A stretch of 64,000 nucleotides of DNA from Brassica napus (lineage: Eukaryota; Streptophyta; Magnoliopsida; Brassicales; Brassicaceae), in assembly GCF_020379485.1 (NCBI RefSeq), contig NC_063452.1, positions 11,139,065-11,203,064 on the forward strand. The letters run 5' to 3'. Each line of letters begins with the position of its first letter. The first letter of the stretch is position 1. Of this stretch, positions 42,726 to 53,730 are shown in pieces. The notes below the pieces were generated by a model, which was not told the origin of the DNA, ran no database searches, and worked only from the letters and a program-made list of their open reading frames with translations. Position numbers and translations under genes: made by a program.

Positions 42726-42899
42726 TTTTTTTTTTGATAACTCTGGTATCTGGGCAGCCACATTCCCAACTATCCCCCCGTAGGGGGTCCAGCGCCCCAA
42801 CGGAAGGGATGTTAAATCCGCTGTGGCCGGGGCTCGAAGTCGTGATGGCGGGCACCTCAGCCGAGGTTCCTATACCACCAGACCACGAGGCCCGGTTAA
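42726..42899 (-). mobile_element. tRNA-derived SINE (Brassica S1 type)
   Basis: About 174 bp on the minus strand, starting near 42895 with CGGGCCTCGTGGTCTGGTGG (A-box-like GTGGTCTGGTGGTATAGG) and a B-box-like CTTCGAGCCCC, and ending in a poly(A) tail (T run at 42726-42735). An exact 16-bp duplication flanks it. Size and sequence fit the crucifer S1 SINE family. It would be transcribed by RNA polymerase III and moved by LINE enzymes. Confidence 0.88.
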
Positions 42900-42915
42900 A
42901 TTTATCATTTACCTT

Positions 42916-43559
42916 ATCAACAAAGATACCAACCATGATAAATCTAAATTATGTAAATTTTTAAGAAAGAATTACACTGTAACATAGTTTTTAGTTTTTT
43001 ATAACAAAATAAGACATTTTCGTCTACTTACACACTTTTTCCTAATTTCATCATATTTCGTTTAGTTTTTCAAGTTAAAACAGAACTATATACTAAACAG
43101 CATGACCCACTATCATCACTCTCTTGTCTTCTTCATTCTCAACTTTCTCTTTTTAATTTTGTTTATTGATTATTTTTATAGAATTTATTCAAGAGATCGC
43201 TTTGAGATTTTCATCGATTTTTTTTTTCAATTATTTTTCAACAGATCGCCGTGAGGTCCCGTCGTTGGATGTCGTGATATGCAGGAGTTGGACGGCGTCA
43301 TCAAGAATGTGACACTCAGTCGTGGCGATTTGGAACAAAATGTTCAACAAATCAGAAACAAAAAAAAGAACAGCTTTGTAAAACCATGAATTAGGATTGA
43401 AATCTATCAGATCTAGACAAAATGCATAAAAAAAAAACAAGTGAAGAATGTAAAGAATCGTGAAAAATAGGTGAGAGAGGCGAAAATTAGGGTTTATGGT
43501 CAAGAATGACCAAAAAAGAAGACGAGGATATTTTCGTAAATTTCCATCATTAATGAAAA
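42916..43559. other. Spacer, possibly outer arm of a foldback element
   Basis: Weak inverted similarity to 44760-45130 (for example GAACTATATACTAAACAGCA near 43084 against the reverse of the 45080-45105 region). No gene recognised. Confidence 0.35.
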
Positions 43560-44690
43560 AATCAAATTAAAAAGTTTGTGTGTACATTACTTTCAAACTG
43601 TACATGTGTACACTTAATTTTGTATTATACATCAAAGTGATTGTGTACACATTTTGACTTTTTGTAGGTTTTCTATCAAAATAACTAAGCATTTGCGACT
43701 TCATGAACTCACGAAAATGTTAATACAATGTACATGTGATTTTTTTCCTTCTTCCCATGTGCACGCAGGGTCGGGACATCTTTGAAATCTGACTGAACAC
43801 AAAATCATTGAAATGCATCTTTTTAGCAATTGTACTCAAAATCATTGAAATTATTAAATTTCATACTTTTAGCAATGTACAAATGAATCAGTGTACATGT
43901 GATTTTTCGTATAATATTGTACATGTGGACAATAAAATATATTTAAACACGTTGACGATATTTGACACACTGAGTACCTTTCAAGTATCATTCTCAGAAC
44001 TAAATTAATATTAATTTCGTGTGTACATTACATTTAAGCTATACATGTGTACACCTAATTAAACCATCTTTGAGCAACATTGAAACTCGCTTGTATTGTA
44101 CACATGTACACGCTCGTTTGTATGCAATTGTGGTGTAGTTTGTTTATATATAAAGAACATATGTAGTGTACACATGTACACTTTGACGTTGATGTACATA
44201 TGTACACTATGATATAGATGTACGTGTACAATATGAGCACTTAGATGTTACTATTGCATCTAAATTATTTAAATTTAAGTAGCATTTAATTGTTAATAGA
44301 AAATTGTATTTGCATACATAATTGCATAACCATGGTCTGGAATACATACATGTGTAAATTTGTACATGTTTATATGTGTATATGTGTATACATGTACATG
44401 TGTTATATGTGTTTATGTGCACATCTTCACTTGTGTACATTGTATATCATTAAAACAATGTACCGTACAATCATGCTTTTCCACTAAAACCGCAAATCAC
44501 ATTGTCTGCTTAGAAACCCAAAACCCAAAATCACATTTTGAATGATACTTGAAAGCTACTCAGTGTGTCAAATATCGTCCACATGTACAGTATTATACGA
44601 AATGATGCATGTACACCGATTCATTTGTACATTTCTCAAATTATGATATTTAATAATTTTGTGTACATATTTTTTATATTATATTTTAAA
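43560..44690. repeat. Foldback-like inverted repeat rich in TGTACA
   Basis: Left arm 43867-43998 and right arm 44536-44640 are inverted copies: TTTCAAGTATCATTC near 43979 against GAATGATACTTGAAA at 44540, and TGTACAAATGAATC against GATTCATTTGTACA. The left arm has about 25 extra bases. Between and beside the arms, TGTACA and GTGTACA occur very often, and a 50-bp unit (GTGTGTACATTAC...) is repeated directly near 43572 and 44020. No transposase is seen. Confidence 0.65.
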
Positions 44691-45133
44691 TTCATATTAA
44701 CATATTGTAGGGATTGAATTGAACAATTAAAAGTTTTTGGACAATTAAAAGGGATGTATCTGAAAATTTGATAGTTTGAGCCAAATTAGTAATGTGAGAA
44801 AAACTCATGTCACAGCGCGAGGAGAATTAGTTGTGGAGCACAACGTGGAGGAGGAAGCTTGGTCGTGTGATTCATGGCGAAGGAGAATACGAACCACAAT
44901 CGAAGTGGGTTGAGGTTCATCACGAACGAGGACCATGAAGCACGGCGAAGAGGAACTGTGAAAGAAAAAAGGATGAGAATGTGTTTTTATTTTATGAAAT
45001 TAGTTGACTGAAAAAAAAAACAAGAACTGATAAAGAAGATCTGAGAAAGAAAATGAGAAATTAGTGGATCCTACCGATTATGCTCTAGTTATACTTTAGT
45101 TAGCAATGAATGAAAAAGTTAAGAGGTGTTAAG

Positions 45134-45142
45134 AAAAAGAGA
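45134..45142. repeat. 9-bp target-site duplication (left)
   Basis: AAAAAGAGA, repeated at 47236-47244. Confidence 0.6.
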
Positions 45143-47235
45143 AATTACCTAAAATGACACATATTTTACTTGTAATGACTAAACTAATGCATATTATTTT
45201 GTAATTACCAGAATAACTTTCACTAAAGGTCAAAATACACAAATACCCTTGAAATCTTTTTTTACGGTGCTGTCATTTTACATTATTTTCGAAAAATTAA
45301 AAGCATTATATCTAAAACAGACCTAAAAATATTGTTCCTCTCTCGCGTCTCTTCGTTTCGTCTCTCGGATCTGATACTTTTTCTGGCGGCGGTGCTCTTA
45401 CCTGTGCTGTGAGAAGGCCTATATGAGTCCTCTTTACTTTTAATCGATCTTCTGTAGTTTTAAGGTCTTCGGCTGTACTGGAAGGTGATGGAACTTCTCT
45501 CAATGGTGATATGGTGTGGTTGAGCGACGGTTGGTTTCTGCCTTGTTGCCAGCGAGGTCGAGTTCGTCGTCAGGGCGTGAACTATCCGCCTGTGGACGGT
45601 GGTGAATCTAACTGTCCGGTGGGGTTTGAGTCCGGCTCGGTGGTTCCGCGTCTAGCGAAGCCTCTATTTTCATCACTTAGTTGAATTTGTCTTTGATTGG
45701 CATATTTTGCATCAATGTTGAAGATCTGGGTGCAGGGACCAGTCGCTTGTTGCAGATCCAGTACTTTCTCAGATTGAGCTTCTTAGTTTTATGTGTTCTG
45801 CAAATTTAGTATATTTGCATTATAGTAGAGTTATTTTAGTCATGATAGTAACTCATTTTGATCCAAAAAAAAGATGGTAACTCACTTATTCATTATGTGT
45901 TCTACAATTTTAGTATATATGTAGAAACAGTTTCGCTTAATCGACTTATAAGGTACACTAATGTTGGTTTCTTGTGCTAATATCTTGTTCTTTCTCAGTT
46001 CACTTCTGGCTTTTCATATTTTTGGTTTCTTTTAGAAAAAGATTGTTGTTGGCATTGCTAAGCTAGATGTTGTCTCCTAAAATGTGGAAGAAAAGTGAGA
46101 ATCAGTTCAGGGTGCAAAGACAAGAACATACCGCAAGATCTGAACCTTGGAGACTGTGGGTTTATACACTTTGAAGTATATTGACTGTTTAACGGCTTGA
46201 ACGACGATATTATTCCAGTTCTACATCTGAAGATGGCTGTAGAGGAGGTTCCTTAAATTTGCTAAGTAGTATGCATGTTGTTTTTAAAACTGCTTATGTA
46301 GTTTTTTGTTGCTTTTTTGTATTGGATGTACAAGTATTCCAGTACGCAAGCTGATGTTCTTTTAGTCGGATTATTGTATATGCCAACCGTGAGTGCTGTT
46401 ACTCCAGCTCTTATAATTTCATCAAGAATCTCATACAGATTTTTTTATTTACTTTTTCCCTAGTAACACTATTTATAAATGCATTTTTGCAGTGACAAAA
46501 TAATTGTGGACTAAGTTAAATCCAAACCTTATGCTACGTGAGACAATTCTAAATGTATACAAATACACAAAAAGACGTCAAACGAAAGAACTTAGAGTTG
46601 TTGATACTTCATAATTTTATACCTAATTCTGATCTTAATTAACCTTAAAATAAACCAAATTCAAAATTAATGTAAACCCGGTTGAAATTGAACATTAAAT
46701 TAAGTTTGGTTTATATAAACCCAGATTTCTGTCAATAAATCTGTCACAACATAAATTAAAAGTCTGCCAACACTTTTAAATCAGACATATAACTCTGTCA
46801 TAAGAAAATAGGTCTAACAGAAAAAAATAAGTTGGTACATAAAAAAATAAATCGCCCACAAAAATCTACCATTTATAACAAATCTGCTACCTCAGTCACT
46901 AGACATATCTTTAAAAATCTGTTATCCATTTAAATCAGATAATTAACTCTGTCGTGAAAACAAATCTGACGTTTCTAAAAAAATTTGACACCAATATAAC
47001 AGAAGATTTATTTTTCTATATAGATTTTATAAATAGACTTATTACGCGATAGATTTATTTTTTTGAAAATAAATCTGCCAACGAAAAATTAGTAAGGACA
47101 CTTTGGTAATGTTTTTTTTTGTTATAACTATGGATAGCGGCAGTTTCGACCAGAAAAATATTCTAATAATTTTTAAAAAATATGAGTCATTCTAGTAATA
47201 ACACAATTAATTTGTGTCATTTTAGTAAATTTTCC
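45143..47235. mobile_element. Non-autonomous MULE
   Basis: The left end carries TACCTAAAATGACACA and the reverse complement of the right end TTTACTAAAATGACACA, with TGTGTCATTTTAGT visible at about 47211-47224. A 9-bp AAAAAGAGA flanks both sides, as for Mutator-like elements. No transposase is encoded. The interior holds a GC-rich retroposon-like block (45330-45873) and an AT-rich stretch with many AATCTG words (46730-47000). Confidence 0.65.
45330..45873 (+). mobile_element. Probable non-coding poly(A) retroposon
   Basis: A GC-rich block in AT-rich DNA that ends TTTTGATCCAAAAAAAA, resembling the tails of non-LTR retroposons. No target duplication was found, so the limits are approximate. It has no long ORF. 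Confidence 0.5.
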
Positions 47236-47244
47236 AAAAAGAGA

Positions 47245-47496
47245 AAGTGTAAATAACTTAAAACTACATTCCAGCGTAAATAACTCAATTTTTAAACAAT
47301 TGAGTTGACGTATATTTACTATTTACCTATAATATCTAACTTTTTGAATTAATTGTTGCACTTGAACTAAATTGAAATATGAATAAATTTTTCTCCTTAT
47401 ATATATAAAATATATAGTATATGTGTGTGGGTGTGGATGTGAGAACATTTCTAACTCAACTATAATTTTAACGGATAATAATATTTAAGCAAATAT
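47245..47496. other. Spacer
   Basis: AT-rich; no feature recognised. Confidence 0.5.
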
Positions 47497-47753
47497 TGTT
47501 ATAAAAAAAACTGGAATTTTATTGTATCGCAGGAATTTAAATAAGGGCGAAATATTATACCCGTAGAAAGAAATAACACTGATATAGATAGAGAGTGTTT
47601 ATTATAGAGGGAGAAGAGAGGTGTATGATGCGAGTTATAAACGATCGAATCGATCGTTTATATAGAAGTTAAAAAGTAGGATTCACTGTGCAAATAGTGC
47701 AGCGGGCCCCACATCTTTTTAAATTTTCAACGTTTGTGGCTGCTTTCATAACA
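47497..47753 (-). repeat. Copia 2 LTR (3' LTR of the element)
   Basis: 257 bp, TGTTATAAAA to TTCATAACA. Differs from the other LTR by short indels, including an extra ATCGATCGTTTAT segment near 47650. Confidence 0.92.
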
Positions 47754-47898
47754 CTCCTCATTGGGGACCGGTGCCACTATCCATTCTCGCTTAACGTCTT
47801 TGTTGCCTCGTTAAAAACCTTTCCAGGAAAACCCAATGGGAAAAACCATAGTAAGGTAAAAAGAGTACAACTACGTAGGCTCCCCCTCGAATGAACAG

Positions 47899-50800
47899 TC
47901 ATAGATCCTTCTGATGGCGCATCCCAATGTTATGGATGTGTTTTCTGAATACCGAGGTAGGGAGTGATTTTGTGAAGAGGTCGGCTGCATTGTCGCATGA
48001 TCGAACATATCTTACTTCAATCTCTTTATTCTTCTCGAGCTCTTGAGTGTATGAGAAGAACTTTGGAGGTATATGTTTGGTTCTATCGCTTTTGATATAT
48101 CATTCCTTCGTTTGAGCAACACATGCCGCGTTATCTTCATATAGAATAGTTGTCTCCGTATTTTTGTCAATCCCACTGCTTGTACGGATGTGTCGGCTTA
48201 TTGATCTTAGCCATACACATTCTCTACTTGCTTCATGGAGTGCAATGATCTCAGCGTGATTTGAAGAAGTATCAACAAGTGTCTGCTTCTGAGAACGCCA
48301 AGATATGGCGGTGCCTCCAATTGTAAAAACATATCCTGTCTGGGATCGAGCTTTGTGTGGATCTGACAAATAACCTGCATCTGCAAACCCAATCATTTGA
48401 CATTTTGAACTTTTAGGATAACACAAGCCCAAATCAGTTGTTCTTTGAAGGTAACGAAAGACATGTTTAATTCCATTCCAATGTCTTCGCGTAGGAGACG
48501 AACTGAATCTCGCTAAAAGATTAATGGCAAAAGATATGTCAGGTCGAGTACAATTTGTAAGATACATAAGGGCTCCAATTGGACTTAAATATGGAGTTTC
48601 ACGACCAAGTATTTCTTCATTTTCCTCAGATGGTCGAAACGGATCATTTTCAACATTAAGTGATCTAACGACCATCGGGGTGGTAAGAGGAGTTGCTTTA
48701 TCCATGTTAAAGCGTTTCAATACTCGTTTGGTATATGTAGACTGGTGTACAAATATACCCTTTTGAGAATGCTCAATTTGTAATCCTAGACAATATTTTG
48801 TCTGCCCGAGATCTTTCATCTCAAATTCTCCTTTCAGATATTTTGATGCCTTTTGGATTTCGTTTTGAGTTCCAATAATATTAAGATCATCAACGTACAC
48901 CGCGATTATCACAAATCCGGATGTTGTTTTCTTTATGAAAACACAAGGGCATATAGGATCATTCGTGTATCCTTCTTTTGTTAAGTGTTCGCTGAGACGA
49001 TTATACCACATTCGTCCAGATTGTTTTAATCCATATAATGATCTTTGCAATTTTATTGCACATAACTCTTTAGGTTTGGAACTTAACGTTTCTGGCATTT
49101 TAAATCCATCTGGGATTCTCATATAGATATCAGTATCTAATGATCCATATAAATATGCCGTAACGACATCCATGAGACGCATTTCTAAATTTTCATTGGC
49201 CGCTAGGCTCATCAGGAATCTAAATGTGATTGCATCCATAACAGGAGAATAAGTTTCCTCATAATCAATTCCTGGCCTTTGAGAGAAACTTTGGGCTACG
49301 AGACGAGCTTTGTATCTTGTAATCTCCTTTTTCTCATTTCTTTTTCGGACAAACACCCATTTGTACCCAACATGTTTTATATCTTTGGGTGTGAGCACAA
49401 TAGGTCCGAATACATTTCGTTTGTTAAGCGAATCTAATTCGACTTGAATTGCATCTTTCCATTTTATCCAGTCATGTCTCTTTTGACATTCATATACAGA
49501 CTTTGGTTCTGGATCTTCGTTTTCTTCATTTATTTCCTTTGCTAAAAGGTATGAGAAAACGTCATCAATATCATCCATCTCATTTCGTTTCCATATCTTT
49601 CCATTATGGATGTAATTGATAGAAATCTCATGATTTCCTTCAGATTCAAGATGCTTTATATTGTCGTTAGATTCACAATTTTCTTCGTCCAAAATATTTT
49701 CTGTTATTTTGGGAGTATCATGCTTTTCACATTCCTTACGTTTTCTAGGAAGTTTATCCTTTGAACCAATAGGTCTACCGCGCTTTAAACGTGTTCCTGA
49801 TTCACGTGTATCAACTGCCGTTCCACCGTTTTGTGGTATTTCAATACGAGCAGGAGTATTTGCAGCGGGTATATGTGATTTAGTTACCATTTTGGTATCA
49901 GCAAATGAATCAGGTAGCTGATTTGCTATTTTTTGTAAATGCATGATACGTCGAACTTCTAGTTCTGAATGTTTCGTAGGAGGATCAAGGTGTAATAACG
50001 ATGGTACACTCCATTTGATTTCTTTTCCTATTTGCTTATTGTCTCCCCCTAGAGTTGGGAATTCTTTCTGATTGAAATGACAATCGGCAAATCGTGCCGT
50101 AAACACATCACCAGTTTGTGGTTCTAGGTATCTTATTATTGATGGAGAATCATAGCCAATATATATTCCCAACCGTCTTTGCGGTCCCATATTTGTACGT
50201 TGCGGTGGTGCTATTGGAATATAAACCGCACAACCAAAGATTTTTAGATGAGAGATATTTGGTTCTTTTCCAAATGCTAACTGTAATGGGGAATATCTAT
50301 GGTATGCACTTGGTCTTATCCGAATTAGTGCTTCTGCATGCAAAATAGCATGTCCCCATACAGAGGTTGGGAGTTTTGATCTCATGATCAATGGCCTTGC
50401 AATTAGTTGCAGCCGTTTAATTAATGATTCTGCCAAACCATTTTGTGTATGAACATGAGCAACATAATGCTCTACTTCAATCCCTGATACCATATAATAA
50501 TCATTAAAAGCTTGGGATGTGAATTCACCAGTGTTATCTAATCTAACTCTTTTAATTGGATAATCTGAGAACTGTGCTCTTAATTTGATTATCTGAGTTA
50601 GAAATCTCGCAAATGTCATATTTCGAGATGATAACAAACAAACATGCGACCATCTACTCGATGCATCGATTAATACCATAAAGTAGTAGAATGGTCCACA
50701 CGGTGGATGTACTTGTCCACAAATATCACCTTGGATTCTTTCCAAAAATTTTGGTGATTCTTTGTCAATTTTGGTTGGTGATGGTCTTATGATTAATTTC

Positions 50801-51399
50801 CCAAGAGCACACGCATCACATGTCATTTTATTACTTTGGTATATATCTTGGGTTTTTATTGAATGACCATGTGAGCTTTCAATGATTTTTCGCATCATTG
50901 TAGTGCCTGAGTGACCAAGACGATCATGCCATAATGTAACATCTTCTGAATTTCTTTTGATCACAAGATGTGATTCTATAGAATCAATATAAGTGTGATG
51001 CAATCCAGAAGGAAGTTCTGGAAATTTTTCCAGTACAAGGCATTTGCCTGATTTTTCAGAAGTTATATATAAATACTTCTTTCCATTCTCAGTTGCAGAA
51101 TGAGTGTTATACCCTTGACGGTATATATCTTTGAAACTTAACAAATTTCTCTTAGAATTTGGAGAATATAAGGCATTATCTATGGAAAACTTTGTTCCAT
51201 TAGGCAACATAAAGTCTGTCTTGCCAATTCCTTCGATCAGGTCTGTAGGACCTGATATTGTGTTTACAGTCATTTTTACTGACTTTAAAGTAGAGAAATA
51301 TCTCTTATCCTTCAGTATAGTGTGCGTTGTGCCACTATCTGGTATGCAAACTTCTCTACCAATTTGCTTAGTTGTTGTTCTATTTGCTTTCTTATCCAT
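47899..51399 (-). CDS. Copia 2 Pol polyprotein (one late in-frame stop)
   Basis: The ORF is open from the ATG at 51399 to a TGA at 48100-48102; the same frame then stays open and family-like to a TGA at 47899-47901. Domains in order: aspartic protease (DSGTTH, residue 21), GAG-pre-integrase (LWHDRLGHSGTTMM about 155, CDACALGKL about 194), integrase core (GDICGQV, DNTGEFTS, QNGLAESL), reverse transcriptase (KARLVAQSFSQRPGIDYEE, YVDDLNIIG about 833), RNase H (SNHAEIIALHEASRECVW, YEDNAACVAQ). The internal stop falls where the related Copia 1 has a glycine (CIAQLKDGYIKGD), so it is probably a GGA to TGA change; it removes the last 67 codons including part of RNase H. All catalytic motifs before it are present. 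Confidence 0.92.
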
Positions 51400-51585
51400 T
51401 TCTGTAACACACAGTTAATATCAATAAAGAAAATAAATTTTCATAAGTAAACATATTATGCATCAATAACAAGTACACAATAATTATACATTAGTTATTA
51501 TGAAATACAACATTATTCTGAAAGTGAAATACATAATATTTTATGGCATCACTGGGCATTATTAAGCTTGATCAGTACAAGCACT
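51400..51585 (-). other. gag-pol gap with intron-like acceptor
   Basis: The 186 bases between the gag stop and the pol ATG contain several stops. Just before the ATG the minus strand reads a TTTATTTTC pyrimidine tract, GATATTAAC (branch-point-like), and TGTGTGTTACAG, then AAATGG. This looks like a plant 3' splice site. No equally good donor was found. Confidence 0.45.
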
Positions 51586-52604
51586 TCAATTATTTTGATG
51601 AGTGGCCTCGTCGAAATCTCCCATAAAGTCAGAGGATTCGAGGTATGTCGATGTTGTACCCACAAGGTGTTCATTGAGATTTACTTCCTTTGCCTTGCCT
51701 TTAATAGATTCTTGGTACAATTGGCATAGATGCCGAGGAGTTCGACACACTTGAGACCAGTGTCCCTTCGATCCACATCTGTAACAGACGTTCTCATTTT
51801 TATGAGTAGGGTTTTCTTGGGTTTCTTTCCCTTTTACCCGATCAGATCGATTCCATGTGTTGGATCCCCTTTCTCTTGGGTTGTTACTCCTTTCATGGTT
51901 GCAGTTAAATCGATGACCACGACCAAAACCACGATTGTGACCACGGCCACGACCACGCCCACGATAGGAATAATTTCCTTTTTCCGGATTTTTTATATCC
52001 GTTGCATTTACCTCAGGAAATGCTTTGGTTCCCGTGGGTCGGGCATTGTGGTTTTTAATGAGGAGTTCATTATTTCTCTCCGCTATTATAAGCGCCACAG
52101 CGAGTTCAGAGAACCTCGTATACCCACAATTTATATATTGTTCTTGTAGAACATAATGATTTTTTTGGAACGTTTGGTAAGTTTTCTCGAGCATTTCTGC
52201 TTCCGAAACAGGCTTACCGCAATAATCTAATTGCGCCGCTATTCTCAATATAGCGGAATTGTACGTTTCCACTTTTTCAAAATCTTGAAATCGTAGATTT
52301 TTCCACTCATCGAGTGCATGGGGGAGAGTAATTTTCTTTTGGTTATCAAACCTCTCCTTCAGAGCTTTCCAAAGATCTAAGGGATCTTTGGTTCTCGCAT
52401 AATCATGCGTAAGATTTTCATCTAGATGTCTTCTCAGAAATATCACGGCTTTAGCCTTTTCATGAGAGGTTGATATATTACCTTCTTTTATTGTTTCGAG
52501 TATTTTCTCGGAATCTAGATGAAGCTTCATGTTTGTAACTCATGCCGTGTAGTTTGTCCCAGTTACTTCCAATGCCGGAAACTGAAGTTTCTCGATTTTT
52601 GCCA
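51586..52604 (-). pseudogene. Copia 2 Gag with one premature stop
   Basis: The natural ATG appears to be at 52604 (MAKIEKLQFPALEVTGTNY). Codon 22 is TGA, where the family (and Copia 1: NYLQWVLD) has tryptophan, so TGG to TGA is likely. The rest, from 52530, is open: PLDLWKALKERFDNQ, YCGKPVSEAEMLEKTYQTF, an Arg/Gly-rich region and the knuckle CYRCGSKGHWSQVC. The protein could still start at the internal ATG (MKLHLDSEK). Gag packages element RNA into particles. Confidence 0.85.
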
Positions 52605-53489
52605 TTTGTATTTCTAAAGCACATAAATAAAAATTATTTGAATATTATTAATATTAAAATGAACCGTTTATATTAATCATGCAAGCAATTACAAGGAGAA
52701 GCGATGTAAAGAAAAGTAAACCGATATTCATCTTAAATTCTCCCGGAGTAAATTCTCCAACAAATAAACCATAAATAGAAACACAAATAAAAATGGCACA
52801 TAAAAACAAAAATGTGCGGATCATCTTTCTTGAAATAAAAAATCGGAGGAGAGCGATTTGAAGATATTTGAGAGAAGATGAAATGTTTTGGATGAGAAAA
52901 TGGAGTGAAAATGAGTTGTATTTATAGATAAAAATCACTGTTCATGACCGTTGGAGAAAGGGAAAATTTTTGAAATTTTTTCTTTGTGACCGTTGGGGTT
53001 AAATCGAGTGCACCAAAAATCAGTCTGAAAATATCGTATTAAACGGTCAATCAAATCTATAAAATTTCATAAAAATAAAAATTATGGCAATGAAATATTT
53101 ATGTTATGACAACAAATCATGCGACGGCTCAGCCGGTCAATGCAGAGTAATAAATAAATTATACGGCGGCTCGGCCGACCAATTAATAATAAATAGAATA
53201 TAAGGCGGCTCGGCCGACCAATAAATAATAAACAGAATATAAGGCGGCTCGGCCGACCAATAAATAATAAACAGAATATAAGGCGGCTAGGCCGACCAAT
53301 AAATAATAAACAGAATATAAGGTGGCTCGGCCGACCAATAAATTAAATTACTAATAAATAATATAGGCGGTATTCCAGCCATTATAGCATGATATAAATA
53401 ATAGTAGAGGCGGTATACCGACCATTATAGCAGGGTATAAATGATACAAATAAATTTTACCAAATTAGAGAACAATCGTGCTAATAACG
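52605..53489 (-). other. Copia 2 leader and primer-binding region
   Basis: A non-coding leader next to the 5' LTR. The minus strand reads GTTATTAGCACG adjacent to the LTR, matching the primer site type of Copia 1 with one change. Confidence 0.6.
53165..53345. repeat. 39-bp minisatellite in the Copia 2 leader
   Basis: Units start with GGCGGCTCGGCCGACC at 53165, 53204, 53243, 53282 and 53321, an exact 39-bp period, with small changes (GGCGGCTAGG, GGTGGCTCGG). Related GGCGGTAT...CCATTATAGCA units follow at about 53366 and 53409. Confidence 0.95.
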
Positions 53490-53730
53490 TGTTATAAAAA
53501 GAACTGAAATTTTATTGTATCGCAGGAATTTAAATAAGGTCGAAATATTATACCCATAGAAAGAAATAACACTGATATAGATAGAGAGTGTTTATTATAG
53601 AGGGAGAAGAGAGGTGCACGATGTGAGTTATAAACGATCGAATATAGAAGTTAAAAATTGGTTTCACGAATAGTGCAGCGGACCCTATATCTTTTTAAAT
53701 TTTGAAAGGGTCGTGGCTGCTTTCATAACA
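53490..53730 (-). repeat. Copia 2 LTR (5' LTR of the element)
   Basis: 241 bp; partner of 47497-47753. Confidence 0.92.

Larger units (their letters stand above)
47497..53730 (-). mobile_element. Copia LTR retrotransposon 2, nearly intact
   Basis: LTRs at 47497-47753 and 53490-53730, flanked by AATAT and GATAT (5-bp duplication, one mismatch). The minus strand reads LTR, primer site, leader with minisatellite, gag, a 186-base gap, pol, purine tract, LTR. Gag carries one in-frame stop and pol one late in-frame stop; otherwise both are open. It is related to Copia 1. Confidence 0.94.

Noticed and set aside
42715..42964. Overlapping ORFs of 73 and 76 codons
   Set aside because: Both fall on the SINE and its flanks.
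43231..44545. Several 60-90 codon ORFs around 43.2-44.5 kb
   Set aside because: They are by-products of the TGTACA-rich repeat (Tyr/Cys/Thr-rich translations).
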